64,000 nt of DNA from the NCBI RefSeq assembly GCF_009363555.1, contig NZ_CP045372.1:558001-622000 (forward strand). Direction: 5' to 3'. Of this stretch, positions 19,071 through 28,043 are shown piece after piece. The notes beneath the pieces are model-generated. The model worked only from the letters and a program-made list of their open reading frames with translations. It was not told where the DNA came from and searched no databases. Both the position numbers and the translations under genes were made by a program. Within the stretch, counting starts at the first letter, position 1. Each line of letters starts with the position of its first letter. This stretch comes from Sulfitobacter sp. THAF37 (GTDB lineage: Bacteria; Pseudomonadota; Alphaproteobacteria; Rhodobacterales; Rhodobacteraceae).

Positions 19071-19192
19071 GAGGGGTCTCTTTTTTTGCTATGCAAACGC
19101 CGCCCCGACCGTTTTCCGGCGGGCGGCGTTCTGGGAAAACTCGAAGAAACATGTAAGCGGGTCGCTGCCCGCCCACAAGCCTTGAGGACCGA

Positions 19193-19675
19193 TTACTCGG
19201 CCGAAGCCGCCGCCGCGGGCGCGGTGACGGTCACGGAACCGCCCGCCTTTTCCACAGCTTCGACAGCCGACTTTGACGCGCCTGCGACGTGCAGGTCGAT
19301 CTTGGACGTAATGTCGCCCTTGGCCAGAACGCGGATGCCGTCCAGGCTGCGGCGGACAAGGCCGGAAGCGACCAGCGCATCGGAGTCGATCGCCTTGCCT
19401 GCGTCCAGTTTCTTCGCGTCGATGAATTTCTGGATCAGGCCCAGGTTCACAACGGCAAAGCTCTTGCGGTTCGGCTTGTTGAAGCCACGCTTGGGCAGAC
19501 GCTGGTAGAGCGGCATCTGGCCGCCTTCGTAGCCCTTGATCGCCACGCCGGAGCGGGACTTCTGACCCTTGATACCACGGCCACCCATCTTGCCCTTGCC
19601 GGAGCCGGGGCCGCGACCGACGCGCATCCGCTTCTTGGCGGCACCGGGATTGTCGGAAAGTTCGTTCAGTTTCAT
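19193..19675 (-). CDS. rplO: 50S ribosomal protein L15
   Basis: 160 aa. It starts [12 protein letters not shown] and has the L15 core [24 protein letters not shown] Gly/Lys/Arg stretch. The C-terminal half ends in an Ala-rich tail. An upstream in-frame start would add 28 unrelated residues. It is the first gene of the third ribosomal block: its normal upstream neighbour rpmD is 3.1 kb away, and it has its own promoter at 19774-19802. Confidence 0.96.
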   Translation of the reverse strand: MKLNELSDNPGAAKKRMRVGRGPGSGKGKMGGRGIKGQKSRSGVAIKGYEGGQMPLYQRLPKRGFNKPNRKSFAVVNLGLIQKFIDAKKLDAGKAIDSDALVASGLVRRSLDGIRVLAKGDITSKIDLHVAGASKSAVEAVEKAGGSVTVTAPAAAASAE

Positions 19676-19773
19676 GTCGCTTCTCCTTTTGCCGGAATTG
19701 GCCCCCAGCGACGGGAGCGGCCAAACGCGGCGTTCACGAATCTCAGGCGGACACGGCATGCGTCCACCGGGCG

Positions 19774-19802
19774 CGTATAGACGAGCCCCGCCGCAGGATC
19801 AA
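19774..19802 (-). promoter_or_regulatory. sigma70-like promoter for rplO-secY-adk
   Basis: Minus strand: -35 TTGATC (19802-19797), 17-base spacer, -10 TATACG (19779-19774), about 100 bases ahead of the rplO start. The gap between rpmD and rplO is filled by plus-strand coding sequence and a terminator, so a promoter here is expected. Confidence 0.65.
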
Positions 19803-19836
19803 GCGGGGTCAACAGTCCCCCCGCGCGACCCGGTCA

Positions 19837-20121
19837 TCATAGCCTGCGCGCCACAACAAAGTGACCGGGCGGCGAGGCCGGATAATCCCCCGTCTCGATG
19901 ATCTCGAACCCGGCCTCTTCGATGGCGCGGTCCGGATCGGCGATCCTGAGAAAGCGGACAAACGGCGCCTTGCCGGTCAGCCGGATCATGCCAGGCACAT
20001 GGGTGTGGCCGCCGAACGCATATCGCCGGCCACCTGGCTTGTGGCGCACCGAGAGATGCACATCAATCCGCGCATCCGGCTGGTGTTCGACTTTCCCGCC
20101 GATCACCTGCCACGCCGACAC
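19837..20121 (-). pseudogene. 3' remnant of a class I SAM-dependent methyltransferase gene
   Basis: A 94-codon frame whose last 45 residues (KAPFVRFL...AIEEAGFEIIETGDYPA...HFVVARR) look like the C-terminus of small class I SAM-dependent methyltransferases. The SAM-binding N-terminal half, with its Gly-rich motif, is absent. Only about 60 bases separate this frame from the divergent aldehyde dehydrogenase start, so there is no room for it. It is probably a truncated leftover next to the site where foreign genes entered the ribosomal cluster. Confidence 0.5.
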
Positions 20122-20183
20122 CTCTCGACACGGCGGGGCGGCGCGGTATCCTGCCCCGACATCCTTTTCCCGGAGTATACCCG

Positions 20184-21635
20184 ATGCCGCTACGCCCGCT
20201 CGATATCGACCCTGCGCTTTGCCTGATCAATGGCCAGTGGCAACCCCCCGCAGGTGGCGAGGCCTTGCCGCTGACAAACCCGTCGGACGGCAGCCCCCTT
20301 TGCGACATTGCGCGGGGCAAGGCGGAGGATGTCGACCGCGCCGTCGCGGCCGCAACGGCGGCACATGCCGGGGCCTGGGGCCGCGCCACAGCGGTCGAAC
20401 GCGGGCGCATACTGTCGCGGATCGGCGCGCTGGTGCTAGAACACGCCGACGCGTTGGCGCGGCTTGAGGCGCTGGACGTGGGCAAGCCCCTGAAACAGGC
20501 CCTTGCGGACGTCAACGCCCTGGCCCGCTACATGGAATTCTACGCCGGTGCCGTGGACAAGCTGCACGGGACGACGATCCCTTATCTCGACGGGTACACC
20601 GTCTATACCCTGCGCGAGGCGCATGGCGTCACCGGGCACATCATCCCCTGGAACTACCCGATGCAGATCATCGGCAGATCGGTGGGTGCGGCGCTGGCCA
20701 CCGGCAACGCGGCTGTCCTGAAACCCGCGGAGGAAGCCTGCCTGACCGCGCTCGCCTTTGGCGAACTGGCGCGGCGGGCGGGTCTGCCGGACGGTGCGCT
20801 GAACGTGGTGCCCGGACTGGGGGCCGAAGCGGGCGCGGCGCTGGCTGGCCATCCGGGGGTGAACCACGTCTCTTTCACCGGCTCGGTCGGGGTCGGCAAG
20901 CTGATCCAGAAGGCGGCGGGCAACAACGTGGTGCCGGTCACGCTGGAGTTGGGGGGCAAATCCCCGCAACTGGTATTTGACGATGCAGACATCGACGCGG
21001 CGCTGCCTTTCCTTGTCAACGCGGGAATCCAGAATGCGGGGCAGACCTGCTCGGCCTCTTCCCGCATTCTCGTCCAGCGCGGCGTCTATGACCGGGTGGT
21101 CAGCGCAATGGCCGAACGCTATGCCGCGCTGCGGGTCGGGCCCGCACTGGACGATCTGGACGTGGGGCCGCTGATCTCGGCCCGCCAACAGGACATCGTA
21201 AAAGGTTTCATCGCCCGCGGCACGGACCTGGAGGTGGCCGCACAGGCGCGGCTGGGTGATCTGCCCGACGCGGGGGCTTACGTGGCGCCGACCCTGTTTG
21301 CCGGAGTGAAGGCGGATCACCCGCTGGCGCAGGACGAGATTTTCGGCCCCGTGCAGGTCATCATCCCCTTCGAGGACGAGGCCGAGGCACTGGCCATCGC
21401 CAACGGTACGGATTACGGGCTTGTGGCGTCCGTTTGGACACGGGACGGCGCGCGGCAGATGCGGCTGGCCCGCGCGTTGCGCTCGGGGCAGGTCTTTGTG
21501 AACAATTATGGCGCCGGGGGCGGCGTGGAGCTGCCTTTTGGCGGAACAGGCCTGTCGGGTCATGGCCGCGAAAAGGGATTCGAGGCGCTGTACGGGTTTA
21601 CGTCGCTCAAGACCGTGGCGGCCTTTCACGGTTAG
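20184..21635 (+). CDS. Aldehyde dehydrogenase family protein (NAD-dependent)
   Basis: 483 aa. ALDH landmarks: IIPWNYP, FTGSVGVGKLIQ (coenzyme loop), VTLELGGKSPQLV with catalytic Glu255, NAGQTCSASSR with catalytic Cys289, and EIFGPVQVIIPF. Closest in feel to betaine or 4-aminobutyraldehyde-type ALDHs; the substrate is undetermined. It lies on the plus strand inside the interruption of the ribosomal cluster, and its TAG stop overlaps the convergent stop of the acyltransferase gene (TTAG). Confidence 0.9.
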   Translation: MPLRPLDIDPALCLINGQWQPPAGGEALPLTNPSDGSPLCDIARGKAEDVDRAVAAATAAHAGAWGRATAVERGRILSRIGALVLEHADALARLEALDVGKPLKQALADVNALARYMEFYAGAVDKLHGTTIPYLDGYTVYTLREAHGVTGHIIPWNYPMQIIGRSVGAALATGNAAVLKPAEEACLTALAFGELARRAGLPDGALNVVPGLGAEAGAALAGHPGVNHVSFTGSVGVGKLIQKAAGNNVVPVTLELGGKSPQLVFDDADIDAALPFLVNAGIQNAGQTCSASSRILVQRGVYDRVVSAMAERYAALRVGPALDDLDVGPLISARQQDIVKGFIARGTDLEVAAQARLGDLPDAGAYVAPTLFAGVKADHPLAQDEIFGPVQVIIPFEDEAEALAIANGTDYGLVASVWTRDGARQMRLARALRSGQVFVNNYGAGGGVELPFGGTGLSGHGREKGFEALYGFTSLKTVAAFHG

Positions 21636-22609
21636 AACCCCAGCACTCGCGTCAGTCTAAGCCGCGCCGCGGCATGGTAAAGGATGATCGGGCCGATGAT
21701 ACCGACCGCCATGGTGGCCACAAGGTGTATCGGCAGGTTCGTCACGCCCGCGACGATCAGCACCTCCCGCAGACCTGCGGAGAAAATCGTGTGCGCAAGG
21801 TAGATCGGCATCGAAAGCCCGCCCAGCAGGGCCAGCCCGGCCAGTGCGGCACCGGGCCGGTCCCCAGCAGCGGCGCAGACCGCCGTGATCGCCAGCCACA
21901 GCAAAAGCAGGATCACCATGGTCAGCGGCAGCGGCGGATAGGGCACCGCGGCACGACCGATCAACACCACCGCCGCAATGAGGGCCACTGGCGCCACCCA
22001 TAGCGGCGGGCGCAACCCGACCAGCCCGGCGCAGGCCAGCCCGCCCAGAAAAAAGGGGAGATGATGCACCGCCGCACCGAACAGCGCCGATGGCAGCTCG
22101 ACCCAAGGCATCGCGAAACCCAGCGCAAGCGCCGCGCCGCCCATGGCCAGCCGGAAACCCGTGCTCCGCAGGTGCGCGGCGGACAGCGGCTGCAAGAGCA
22201 GGATCAGGGCAATCTGGATCAGGAAAAGCGCCCAGAGAAACCAGAAATGCGCATAGGGTGGCAGCGGGATCACCGGGAAATCGCTCAGGCTGGTCGGCGT
22301 GTTCTGAAGATCGCCCACCACAACCTTGGTGCCAAAGAAAATCCAGGTCCAGATCACCATCGGCCAGAGCAGGCGAATGACCCTGTTGATCATCAGAGCG
22401 CCAACCGGCCTGCGCAGCGCGCTGACAAACAGCAGAGCAGAAAGAAAGAAGAAAAGCGGCATGTGAAAGGCATAGATCGCGTTGTCGATCAGCCGGTACA
22501 TCCCCTGGGATATCGCAAGGCCCGCATCGAAGGCGCCACGCCAGACATGCCCGAAGACGACCAAAAGAATGCCAACGCCCTTCGCAACATCCAACGCGAG
22601 GATCCGCAT
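21632..22609 (-). CDS. Acyltransferase 3 family membrane protein
   Basis: 325 aa with about ten hydrophobic segments. The N-terminus RILALDVAKGVGILLVVFGHVWRG carries the family His in helix 1, and FHMPLFFFLSALLF follows, both typical of acyltransferase-3 (OafA/NolL/WecH-type) proteins that O-acylate surface sugars. I chose ATG 22609 over a TTG six bases upstream because AAGG then lies about nine bases ahead. There are no glycan genes nearby. It lies just after rpmD on the same strand but beyond a terminator. Confidence 0.85.
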   Translation of the reverse strand: MRILALDVAKGVGILLVVFGHVWRGAFDAGLAISQGMYRLIDNAIYAFHMPLFFFLSALLFVSALRRPVGALMINRVIRLLWPMVIWTWIFFGTKVVVGDLQNTPTSLSDFPVIPLPPYAHFWFLWALFLIQIALILLLQPLSAAHLRSTGFRLAMGGAALALGFAMPWVELPSALFGAAVHHLPFFLGGLACAGLVGLRPPLWVAPVALIAAVVLIGRAAVPYPPLPLTMVILLLLWLAITAVCAAAGDRPGAALAGLALLGGLSMPIYLAHTIFSAGLREVLIVAGVTNLPIHLVATMAVGIIGPIILYHAAARLRLTRVLGF

Positions 22610-22769
22610 CTCCAAAAACCTTCACTCAGAACGAACCGACCACAATCCGACAGCGCCGCCGCATTGCCGCGCCAGTATTATCTGAAAATTGCGCCAACGT
22701 CGGACAATTTTTCACGCCCTGCTCAAAAAGAGCAGGCCATCCCCCTGCGCAAAAGATATCCGAATGCAA

Positions 22770-22797
22770 AGCGCCCCGCAGTTTCCTGCGGGGCGCT
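22770..22797 (-). terminator. Hairpin terminator after rpmD
   Basis: Perfect 11-bp stem AGCGCCCCGCA / TGCGGGGCGCT with a 6-base loop, 33 bases past the rpmD stop. Only a short TTTG follows on the minus strand, so termination may be incomplete. Confidence 0.6.
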
Positions 22798-22829
22798 CGA
22801 TGCCGGGGCCGGAGTTCCGAGAACTCGGG

Positions 22830-23018
22830 TCAGCCTTTTTCTTCGATGATCTCGACCATATGGGGGATGGAATTGATCATACCGCGCACGGAAGGCGTAT
22901 CTTCCAGTTCACGAGTGCGGTTCATCTTGTTCAGGCCCAGCCCGATCAGCGTGGCACGCTGTTTTGCGGGGCGGCGGATCGGCGAGCCGATCTGCTTTAC
23001 GACAATGGTTTTCGCCAT
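22830..23018 (-). CDS. rpmD: 50S ribosomal protein L30
   Basis: 62 aa. [33 protein letters not shown] sequence, the diagnostic L30 pattern, then [17 protein letters not shown]. It starts 3 bases after rpsE. Downstream the operon is interrupted: the next ribosomal gene rplO lies 3.1 kb away. Confidence 0.95.
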   Translation of the reverse strand: MAKTIVVKQIGSPIRRPAKQRATLIGLGLNKMNRTRELEDTPSVRGMINSIPHMVEIIEEKG

Positions 23019-23021
23019 GAT

Positions 23022-23603
23022 TTAGGCCTCCTCGGCTACGTGCGAAGACGCTTCATTCGTGTCTTCACGCTTGGGCAGGATGTCCGCGACCTTTTTGCCG
23101 CGACGCTGCGCGACGGCACGGGGGGACTGCTCTTTCTTCAGGCCGTCCATGGTGGCGCGGATCATGTTGTAGGGGTTCTGCGAGCCGACGGACTTGGACA
23201 CAACGTCCTTCACGCCCAGCATTTCGAACACGGCACGCATCGGACCACCGGCGATGATCCCGGTCCCTTCGGGAGCGGTCCGCATCACGACCTTGCCAGC
23301 ACCCCAGCGACCGTTCATGTCGTGGTGCAGGGTGCGGCCTTCGCGCAGCTGCACGCGGATCATCTGGCGCTTGGCCTGCTCGGTCGCCTTGCGGATCGCC
23401 TCGGGGACCTCCTTGGCCTTGCCCTTGCCGAAGCCGACGCGGCCCTTCTGATCGCCGACGACGACCAGCGCGGCAAAGCCGAAACGCTTGCCGCCCTTGA
23501 CGGTCTTGGACACACGGTTGATCGCCACGAGGCGGTCTGCGAATTCAGGGGTCTCATCGCGCTGATTGCGGCGGTTGCCCCCACGGTTGTCGTCTCTGGC
23601 CAT
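23022..23603 (-). CDS. rpsE: 30S ribosomal protein S5
   Basis: 193 aa. Core motifs: [24 protein letters not shown] and [21 protein letters not shown]. The N-terminal 20 residues are Arg/Asn/Asp-rich ([14 protein letters not shown]), as in other Rhodobacterales. S5 helps decoding fidelity. It is preceded by a 148-base gap holding two palindromic repeats. Confidence 0.96.
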   Translation of the reverse strand: MARDDNRGGNRRNQRDETPEFADRLVAINRVSKTVKGGKRFGFAALVVVGDQKGRVGFGKGKAKEVPEAIRKATEQAKRQMIRVQLREGRTLHHDMNGRWGAGKVVMRTAPEGTGIIAGGPMRAVFEMLGVKDVVSKSVGSQNPYNMIRATMDGLKKEQSPRAVAQRRGKKVADILPKREDTNEASSHVAEEA

Positions 23604-23683
23604 CTGCGGCCTCCTTGATCTGCGGACGCAAGCGCCCTTATTTGGGTCAATCTTGGTGAGCGGAAGGCTCCCGGATCATCGAA

Positions 23684-23704
23684 GGTGCGCATCGCATGCG
23701 CACC
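23684..23704. repeat. GGTGCGCA-type palindromic repeat, copy 2
   Basis: GGTGCGCA / TGCGCACC stem, 5-base loop, followed by CTACAG. It lies in the rplR-rpsE gap and is arranged head to head with copy 3, so GCGCACCCTAC and GTAGGGTGCGC can also pair across 13 bases. Confidence 0.8.
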
Positions 23705-23725
23705 CTACAGCTTTCTCAATCGTAG

Positions 23726-23746
23726 GGTGCGCATTCACTGCGCACC
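23726..23746. repeat. GGTGCGCA-type palindromic repeat, copy 3 (inverted)
   Basis: Same 8-bp arms around TTCAC, here preceded by CGTAG rather than followed by CTACG, so it is the inverted orientation of copies 1 and 2. It starts 6 bases before the rplR stop on the other side. Confidence 0.8.
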
Positions 23747-23751
23747 GCCAC

Positions 23752-24111
23752 TTAGATCTTCAGACCGCCTTCGCGGGCTGCATCGGCCAATGCCTTGACT
23801 TTCCCGTGGTACAGGAAACCGCCACGGTCGAAATAGGCTTCTTCCACTCCGGCTTTCTTGGCGCGTTCGGCGATCGTCGCGCCGACCTTGGTCGCCGCTT
23901 CGATGTTGTTCTTGCCGACCATGCCCAGGTCCTTTTCGAGTGTCGAAGCGGCGGCAATCGTCTTGCCGGCCAGATCGTCGATCAGCTGAACGCTGATGTT
24001 CTTCGACGACCGGTGCACCGAAAGACGCATGCGGCCCGCATTGACGCGGCGAAGTTTGTTCCGAACGCGCAGGCGGCGTTTGATAAACAACTGTCTTTTC
24101 GTGTTTGCCAT
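23752..24111 (-). CDS. rplR: 50S ribosomal protein L18
   Basis: 119 aa. It starts [20 protein letters not shown]. It contains [20 protein letters not shown] and [30 protein letters not shown], the L18 C-terminus. L18 binds 5S rRNA. The longer in-frame start upstream falls within rplF and was rejected. Confidence 0.96.
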   Translation of the reverse strand: MANTKRQLFIKRRLRVRNKLRRVNAGRMRLSVHRSSKNISVQLIDDLAGKTIAAASTLEKDLGMVGKNNIEAATKVGATIAERAKKAGVEEAYFDRGGFLYHGKVKALADAAREGGLKI

Positions 24112-24122
24112 CTGTGCGTTCC

Positions 24123-24656
24123 TTACTTCTTCTTGCCTTCTTTGCGGAAGATGAACTCGCCCTTGTAGCGGATGCCTTTGCCCTTGTAGGGCTCGGGCTT
24201 GCGCCACGCGCGGATGTTCGAAGCGACTTGACCAACCAGCTGTTCGTCAATGCCTTCCACAACGATTTCGGTCTGCTTGGGCGCGGATACGGTCACGCCG
24301 TCGGGCGCGACATAGTCCACGTCATGGGACAGGCCGAGGTTCAGTTTCAGCGTGTTGCCGGTCATTGCGGCACGATAACCCACACCCTGGATCTCCAGCT
24401 CTTTCTTGAAGCCTTCGGTCACGCCGGTGACGAGGTTCGCCACCATGGTGCGGGACATGCCCCACTGCTGGCGGGCGCGCTTGGACTTGCCGCGCGGGGT
24501 CACGGTGACAACGTTGTCCTCGACCGACAGGGTGACGTCGTCGGTCGCCTTGAAGCTGCGGCTGCCCTTGGGGCCCTTCACTTCAATGGTCTGGCCCGAG
24601 ACGGACGCGGAGACGCCGCTGGGCAGTTCGACCGGTTTTTTACCAATACGAGACAT
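24123..24656 (-). CDS. rplF: 50S ribosomal protein L6
   Basis: 177 aa. [15 protein letters not shown] opening, GPKGSRSF in the first repeat, and the C-terminal motif [19 protein letters not shown]. Standard L6 at the factor-binding site of the 50S subunit. It is spaced 10 bases from rpsH and 11 from rplR. Confidence 0.97.
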   Translation of the reverse strand: MSRIGKKPVELPSGVSASVSGQTIEVKGPKGSRSFKATDDVTLSVEDNVVTVTPRGKSKRARQQWGMSRTMVANLVTGVTEGFKKELEIQGVGYRAAMTGNTLKLNLGLSHDVDYVAPDGVTVSAPKQTEIVVEGIDEQLVGQVASNIRAWRKPEPYKGKGIRYKGEFIFRKEGKKK

Positions 24657-24666
24657 CGAATTCTCC

Positions 24667-25059
24667 TTAGAATACGGTGCAGAGCACTTCGCCGCCAACA
24701 TTGGCAGTCCGTGCAGCGGCATCCGACATCACACCCTTGGGGGTGGAGACAATCGACACACCCAGGCCCTGACGGACCGACGGGAGGTCTTGTGCGCCCA
24801 TGTAGACGCGGCGACCGGGCTTGGACACCCGCTTGAGCTCGCGGATCACGGGCTCGCCCTCGTAGTATTTCAGGCTGATTTCGATGGCGGGGTGGCCGTC
24901 GGCGCCCGTCACTTTCTCGTAACCGCGAATGTAGCCTTCGTCGGCCAGCACATCCAGCACCCAGGCACGCAGCTTGGAGGCCGGTGTCATGACGGTGGAT
25001 TTGCCGCGCATCTGGCTGTTGCGGATGCGGGTCAGCATATCTGCGATAGGATCGTTCAT
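24667..25059 (-). CDS. rpsH: 30S ribosomal protein S8
   Basis: 130 aa. [20 protein letters not shown] start and the invariant C-terminal block [21 protein letters not shown]8 binds central-domain 16S rRNA and in enterobacteria autoregulates the spc operon; the site for that is not evident here. Confidence 0.97.
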   Translation of the reverse strand: MNDPIADMLTRIRNSQMRGKSTVMTPASKLRAWVLDVLADEGYIRGYEKVTGADGHPAIEISLKYYEGEPVIRELKRVSKPGRRVYMGAQDLPSVRQGLGVSIVSTPKGVMSDAAARTANVGGEVLCTVF

Positions 25060-25071
25060 TGCATGCGCTCC

Positions 25072-25377
25072 TTACCAGCTCGACTTGACCATGCCGGGGA
25101 TCTGACCGGCAGAGCCGAGATCACGCAGCGCGATACGCGAGATTTTGAGTTTACGGTAATAGGCGTGCGGACGGCCCGTCAGCTGGCAGCGGTTGTGCAG
25201 GCGCACCGCGCTGGAGTTGCGGGGCAGTTTCGCCAGCTTCAGGGAGGCGCGGAAACGCTCTTCCATCGGCTTGCTTTCGTCGCTGATGATGTCCTTCAGC
25301 GCGGCACGCTTCGCTGCGTATTTCTTGACCATTGCTTCGCGCTTCTTCTCGCGCTCGATCATGGATTTCTTAGCCAT
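25072..25377 (-). CDS. rpsN: 30S ribosomal protein S14 (zinc-free type)
   Basis: 101 aa. [20 protein letters not shown] start and the C-terminal [23 protein letters not shown]. Only one Cys is present, so it is the long, zinc-independent S14 form, as usual in Proteobacteria. Confidence 0.97.
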   Translation of the reverse strand: MAKKSMIEREKKREAMVKKYAAKRAALKDIISDESKPMEERFRASLKLAKLPRNSSAVRLHNRCQLTGRPHAYYRKLKISRIALRDLGSAGQIPGMVKSSW

Positions 25378-25396
25378 ATCTAATCCTTCCCCGCGC

Positions 25397-25960
25397 TCAG
25401 GAATTGAAAGGCATGTTGAACGCTTTCAACAATGCTTTCGCTTCTGCGTCGGTTTTCGCCGTCGTGGCGATGACGATGTCCATACCCCAGCTTTCATCGA
25501 CCTTGTCGAAGTCGATTTCAGGGAACACGATGTGCTCTTTCAGGCCCATGGCATAGTTGCCACGACCGTCGAAAGACTTGCCCGAAATGCCGCGGAAGTC
25601 GCGGATACGGGGCATTGCGATCGTGATCAGACGATCCAGGAATTCATACATGCGCTCACCGCGCAGGGTCACTTTCGCACCCAGCGGCATGTCTTCGCGC
25701 ACACGGAAACCGGCGATGGATTTCTTGGCGACCGTGGTCAGCGCCTTCTGGCCTGCGATACGCGTCAGATCTTCCTGCGCGCTCTTGGCTTTCTTGCTGT
25801 CGCGCACGGCTTCGGCACCACACCCGATGTTCAGCACGATCTTGTCGAGGCGCGGAATCATCATGTCGTTCTTGTAGCCGAATTCTTCCTTCAGCTTCGC
25901 CCGGATCTCGTCGCGGTAAACGCTCAGGAGGCGGGGTGTGTAGGTTGCGGTATCAAGCAT
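25397..25960 (-). CDS. rplE: 50S ribosomal protein L5
   Basis: 187 aa. Motifs: [38 protein letters not shown], and [21 protein letters not shown]5 holds 5S rRNA in the central protuberance. The start overlaps the end of rplX by 8 bases, implying coupled translation. Confidence 0.97.
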   Translation of the reverse strand: MLDTATYTPRLLSVYRDEIRAKLKEEFGYKNDMMIPRLDKIVLNIGCGAEAVRDSKKAKSAQEDLTRIAGQKALTTVAKKSIAGFRVREDMPLGAKVTLRGERMYEFLDRLITIAMPRIRDFRGISGKSFDGRGNYAMGLKEHIVFPEIDFDKVDESWGMDIVIATTAKTDAEAKALLKAFNMPFNS

Positions 25961-26264
25961 CGATCACGTCCCCCGTGGTTTTGGCAAAGCGCACTTTCTT
26001 GTCGCCTTCAATCTTGAAGCCCACGCGCGTCGCCTTGCCGTTGGCATCGACGATGGCGAGGTTGCTCAGGTCGATCGGCATCGCCTTGGGGATGCGGCCG
26101 CCCTGGCTTTCCTGGGACTGGCGGGTTGCGCGGATGGCCATGTTGATGCCTTCCACGACGGCCTTGCCGGACTTGGGATCCACGGACTGGATATTGCCCG
26201 TCTTGCCCTTGTCCTTGCCGGCCAGAACGATGACCTTGTCACCTTTGCGAAGTTTGGCAGCCAT
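25953..26264 (-). CDS. rplX: 50S ribosomal protein L24
   Basis: 103 aa. KOW motif near the N-terminus ([22 protein letters not shown]) and [19 protein letters not shown]24 is an assembly initiator of the 50S subunit. The start overlaps the rplN stop by one base; the end overlaps rplE. Confidence 0.97.
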   Translation of the reverse strand: MAAKLRKGDKVIVLAGKDKGKTGNIQSVDPKSGKAVVEGINMAIRATRQSQESQGGRIPKAMPIDLSNLAIVDANGKATRVGFKIEGDKKVRFAKTTGDVIDA

Positions 26265-26632
26265 TACAGCACCTCCGGCGCGAGCGAGATGATCTTCATG
26301 AAGTTTTTGCCGCGCAGCTCGCGAACCACCGGCCCGAAGATCCGGGTGCCGATCGGCTCGTTGTTGTTGTTCAGGATGACGGCGGCGTTGCGATCGAAAC
26401 GGATGGCGGTGCCATCGTCGCGACGTACTTCCTTGGCGGTGCGCACGACAACGGCCTTGCGGACGTCGCCTTTCTTCACACGACCGCGGGGGATGGCTTC
26501 CTTGACCGACACGACGATGATGTCGCCGACGGACGCGTACTTACGCTTGGAACCACCCAGTACCTTGATGCACTGAACACGGCGTGCGCCGCTGTTGTCA
26601 GCAACATCCAGGTTGGTCTGCATCTGGATCAT
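26264..26632 (-). CDS. rplN: 50S ribosomal protein L14
   Basis: 122 aa. [27 protein letters not shown] and the C-terminal [19 protein letters not shown] are diagnostic. It is the first gene of the classical spc operon; here it follows rpmC and rpsQ on the same strand as expected, though those two are cut off from the rest of S10. Confidence 0.97.
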   Translation of the reverse strand: MIQMQTNLDVADNSGARRVQCIKVLGGSKRKYASVGDIIVVSVKEAIPRGRVKKGDVRKAVVVRTAKEVRRDDGTAIRFDRNAAVILNNNNEPIGTRIFGPVVRELRGKNFMKIISLAPEVL

Positions 26633-26701
26633 TTGGTTTCTCCCGACCTTTGGGGGGCGATGCGTGCCTGATCCCCAGGGTTTCGATTAACGGTTGGTGC
26701 G

Positions 26702-26941
26702 TCAGGCCTCAGCGGCTTGCAGCACTTCCCAACGTTTGGTCTTAGACTTCGGCGCACATTCGATGATGCGAACGCTGTCGCCTACCTTGTAGGTGTTGTT
26801 CTCATCGTGGGCCCGGTATTTCTTGGACTTACGAATGGTCTTTTTCAGAACCGGATGCGTAAAGCGGCGCTCTACGGAAACGGTGACGGTCTGTGCGTTT
26901 GCGTCGGAGGTCACGACACCGGACAAGATACGCTTGGGCAT
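26702..26941 (-). CDS. rpsQ: 30S ribosomal protein S17
   Basis: 79 aa. [26 protein letters not shown] and the H-E-N-x-Y-K-V-G-D pattern followed by [15 protein letters not shown]. The 69-base gap to rplN shows no clear terminator. In the normal order it belongs to the end of the S10 operon. Confidence 0.96.
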   Translation of the reverse strand: MPKRILSGVVTSDANAQTVTVSVERRFTHPVLKKTIRKSKKYRAHDENNTYKVGDSVRIIECAPKSKTKRWEVLQAAEA

Positions 26942-26952
26942 TGGTGCTCTCC

Positions 26953-27156
26953 TTATTCCGCAGCGGCCGCTTGGGCCTTTTGATTCAACACTGTCTTGAC
27001 GCGGGCGACGTCACGCTTGACGGTACGCAGGCGCGCGGGGTTTTCCAGCTGGCCGGTGGCTTGCTGGAAGCGCAGGTTGAAGGCTTCTTTCTTCAGTGTG
27101 ACAAGCTCGTCCCGGAGCTGGTCCGGTGTCTTGTCTTGCAGTTCCTTGGCGTTCAT
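26953..27156 (-). CDS. rpmC: 50S ribosomal protein L29
   Basis: 67 aa. [31 protein letters not shown] is the L29 pattern, with [19 protein letters not shown] behind it. An in-frame start upstream would add 38 residues with no L29 similarity. It is the first gene of the second ribosomal block. Its expected upstream neighbour, rplP, is 9 kb away on the opposite strand. Confidence 0.95.
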   Translation of the reverse strand: MNAKELQDKTPDQLRDELVTLKKEAFNLRFQQATGQLENPARLRTVKRDVARVKTVLNQKAQAAAAE

Positions 27157-27223
27157 TGACGCTTTCCTTTCAACATCACCAGTAGGCCCCCGAGGGGTGA
27201 CCATGATTCTGGTGGAGTTCATG

Positions 27224-27270
27224 ATGAGGGGTGCCAATACGCCGGGAGCCTTCGCAACGCAACCCCTCAT
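27224..27270. promoter_or_regulatory. Possible rpmC promoter flanked by a 9-bp inverted repeat
   Basis: ATGAGGGGT (27224-27232) and ACCCCTCAT (27262-27270) form a perfect inverted repeat. Between them, on the minus strand, lie -35 TTGCGT (27262-27257), 17 bases, and -10 TATTGG (27239-27234). The hexamers are weak, but this is the only region from which rpmC-rpmD can be transcribed after the rearrangement. Confidence 0.35.
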
Positions 27271-27358
27271 ATCGAATCCCCTGAATAATCGCGGGTTTCG
27301 CCGTCAGCCGGTCCGCTTCCCTCTCGCCTTGCGGCGGGTGCTGGGATATCCAGCCGTC

Positions 27359-27979
27359 ATGACTGATATCAGATCCCTCTTCGTGACCCGCCTTTACCAT
27401 GCCGCCCTGTCGGCGCATGGGCCTGCCATCGACCCGGACGAGATGGAGGCGTCGTGCTACTCCATCGCGGAAGATGACGAGGCAGGGCAGCAATGGTCCG
27501 AGGATAACGGTTATCCCGGCTACACCTCCTATGCATCGCTGACCGACCTGCCCTACCGCTTTCCGATCTTCAAGGATCTGGTCGAGGCGCTGGACAGACA
27601 TGTCGCCGCCTTTGCCGAGGATCTGCAATTCGACCTGGACGGCAAGACGCTCAAGCTGGAGGACCTATGGATCAACATCCTGCCCGAAGGCGGCATCCAC
27701 ACCGGACACCTTCACCCGCATTCGGTGATTTCAGGCACCACTTATGTCGCCATGCCTGACGGGGCCAGCGCCATCAGGTTCGAGGACCCGCGCCTGCCGA
27801 TGATGATGGCCGCACCGGGACGGGTAAAGGATGCGCGGCCCGAGATGCGCACATTCGCTTATGTCGCCCCCAAGGTCGGCGATGTGCTGCTGTGGGAAAG
27901 CTGGCTGAGGCATGAGGTGCCGATGAACATGTCCGAGGACGACCGCATTTCCGTCAGCTTCAACTACAGCTGGGGCTGA
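27359..27979 (+). CDS. 2OG-Fe(II) oxygenase family protein (TIGR02466-like)
   Basis: 206 aa. The cupin-like core has GGIHTGHLHPHSVISGTTYV with candidate iron-ligand His118 and His121, then RHEVPMN with His185 and RISVSFN with Arg196 for 2-oxoglutarate. This layout matches the putative 2OG-Fe(II) oxygenases grouped as TIGR02466. The substrate is unknown. It is a single gene on the plus strand, divergent from rpmC, followed by a strong terminator. Confidence 0.8.
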   Translation: MTDIRSLFVTRLYHAALSAHGPAIDPDEMEASCYSIAEDDEAGQQWSEDNGYPGYTSYASLTDLPYRFPIFKDLVEALDRHVAAFAEDLQFDLDGKTLKLEDLWINILPEGGIHTGHLHPHSVISGTTYVAMPDGASAIRFEDPRLPMMMAAPGRVKDARPEMRTFAYVAPKVGDVLLWESWLRHEVPMNMSEDDRISVSFNYSWG

Positions 27980-27990
27980 CACGGAAACGC

Positions 27991-28027
27991 AAGACACCGC
28001 CGGTTTCGAACCGGCGGGGTCTTTTCA
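27991..28027 (+). terminator. Terminator shared by the oxygenase and the coiled-coil gene
   Basis: A 15-bp stem with one mismatch (AAGACACCGCCGGTT, loop TCG, matching arm) followed by TTTTC on the plus strand; the minus strand also has a short T-run. It lies 12 bases after the plus-strand stop and 17 before the minus-strand stop, so it probably works both ways. Confidence 0.8.
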
Positions 28028-28043
28028 GTGTCATCCGGCGATA

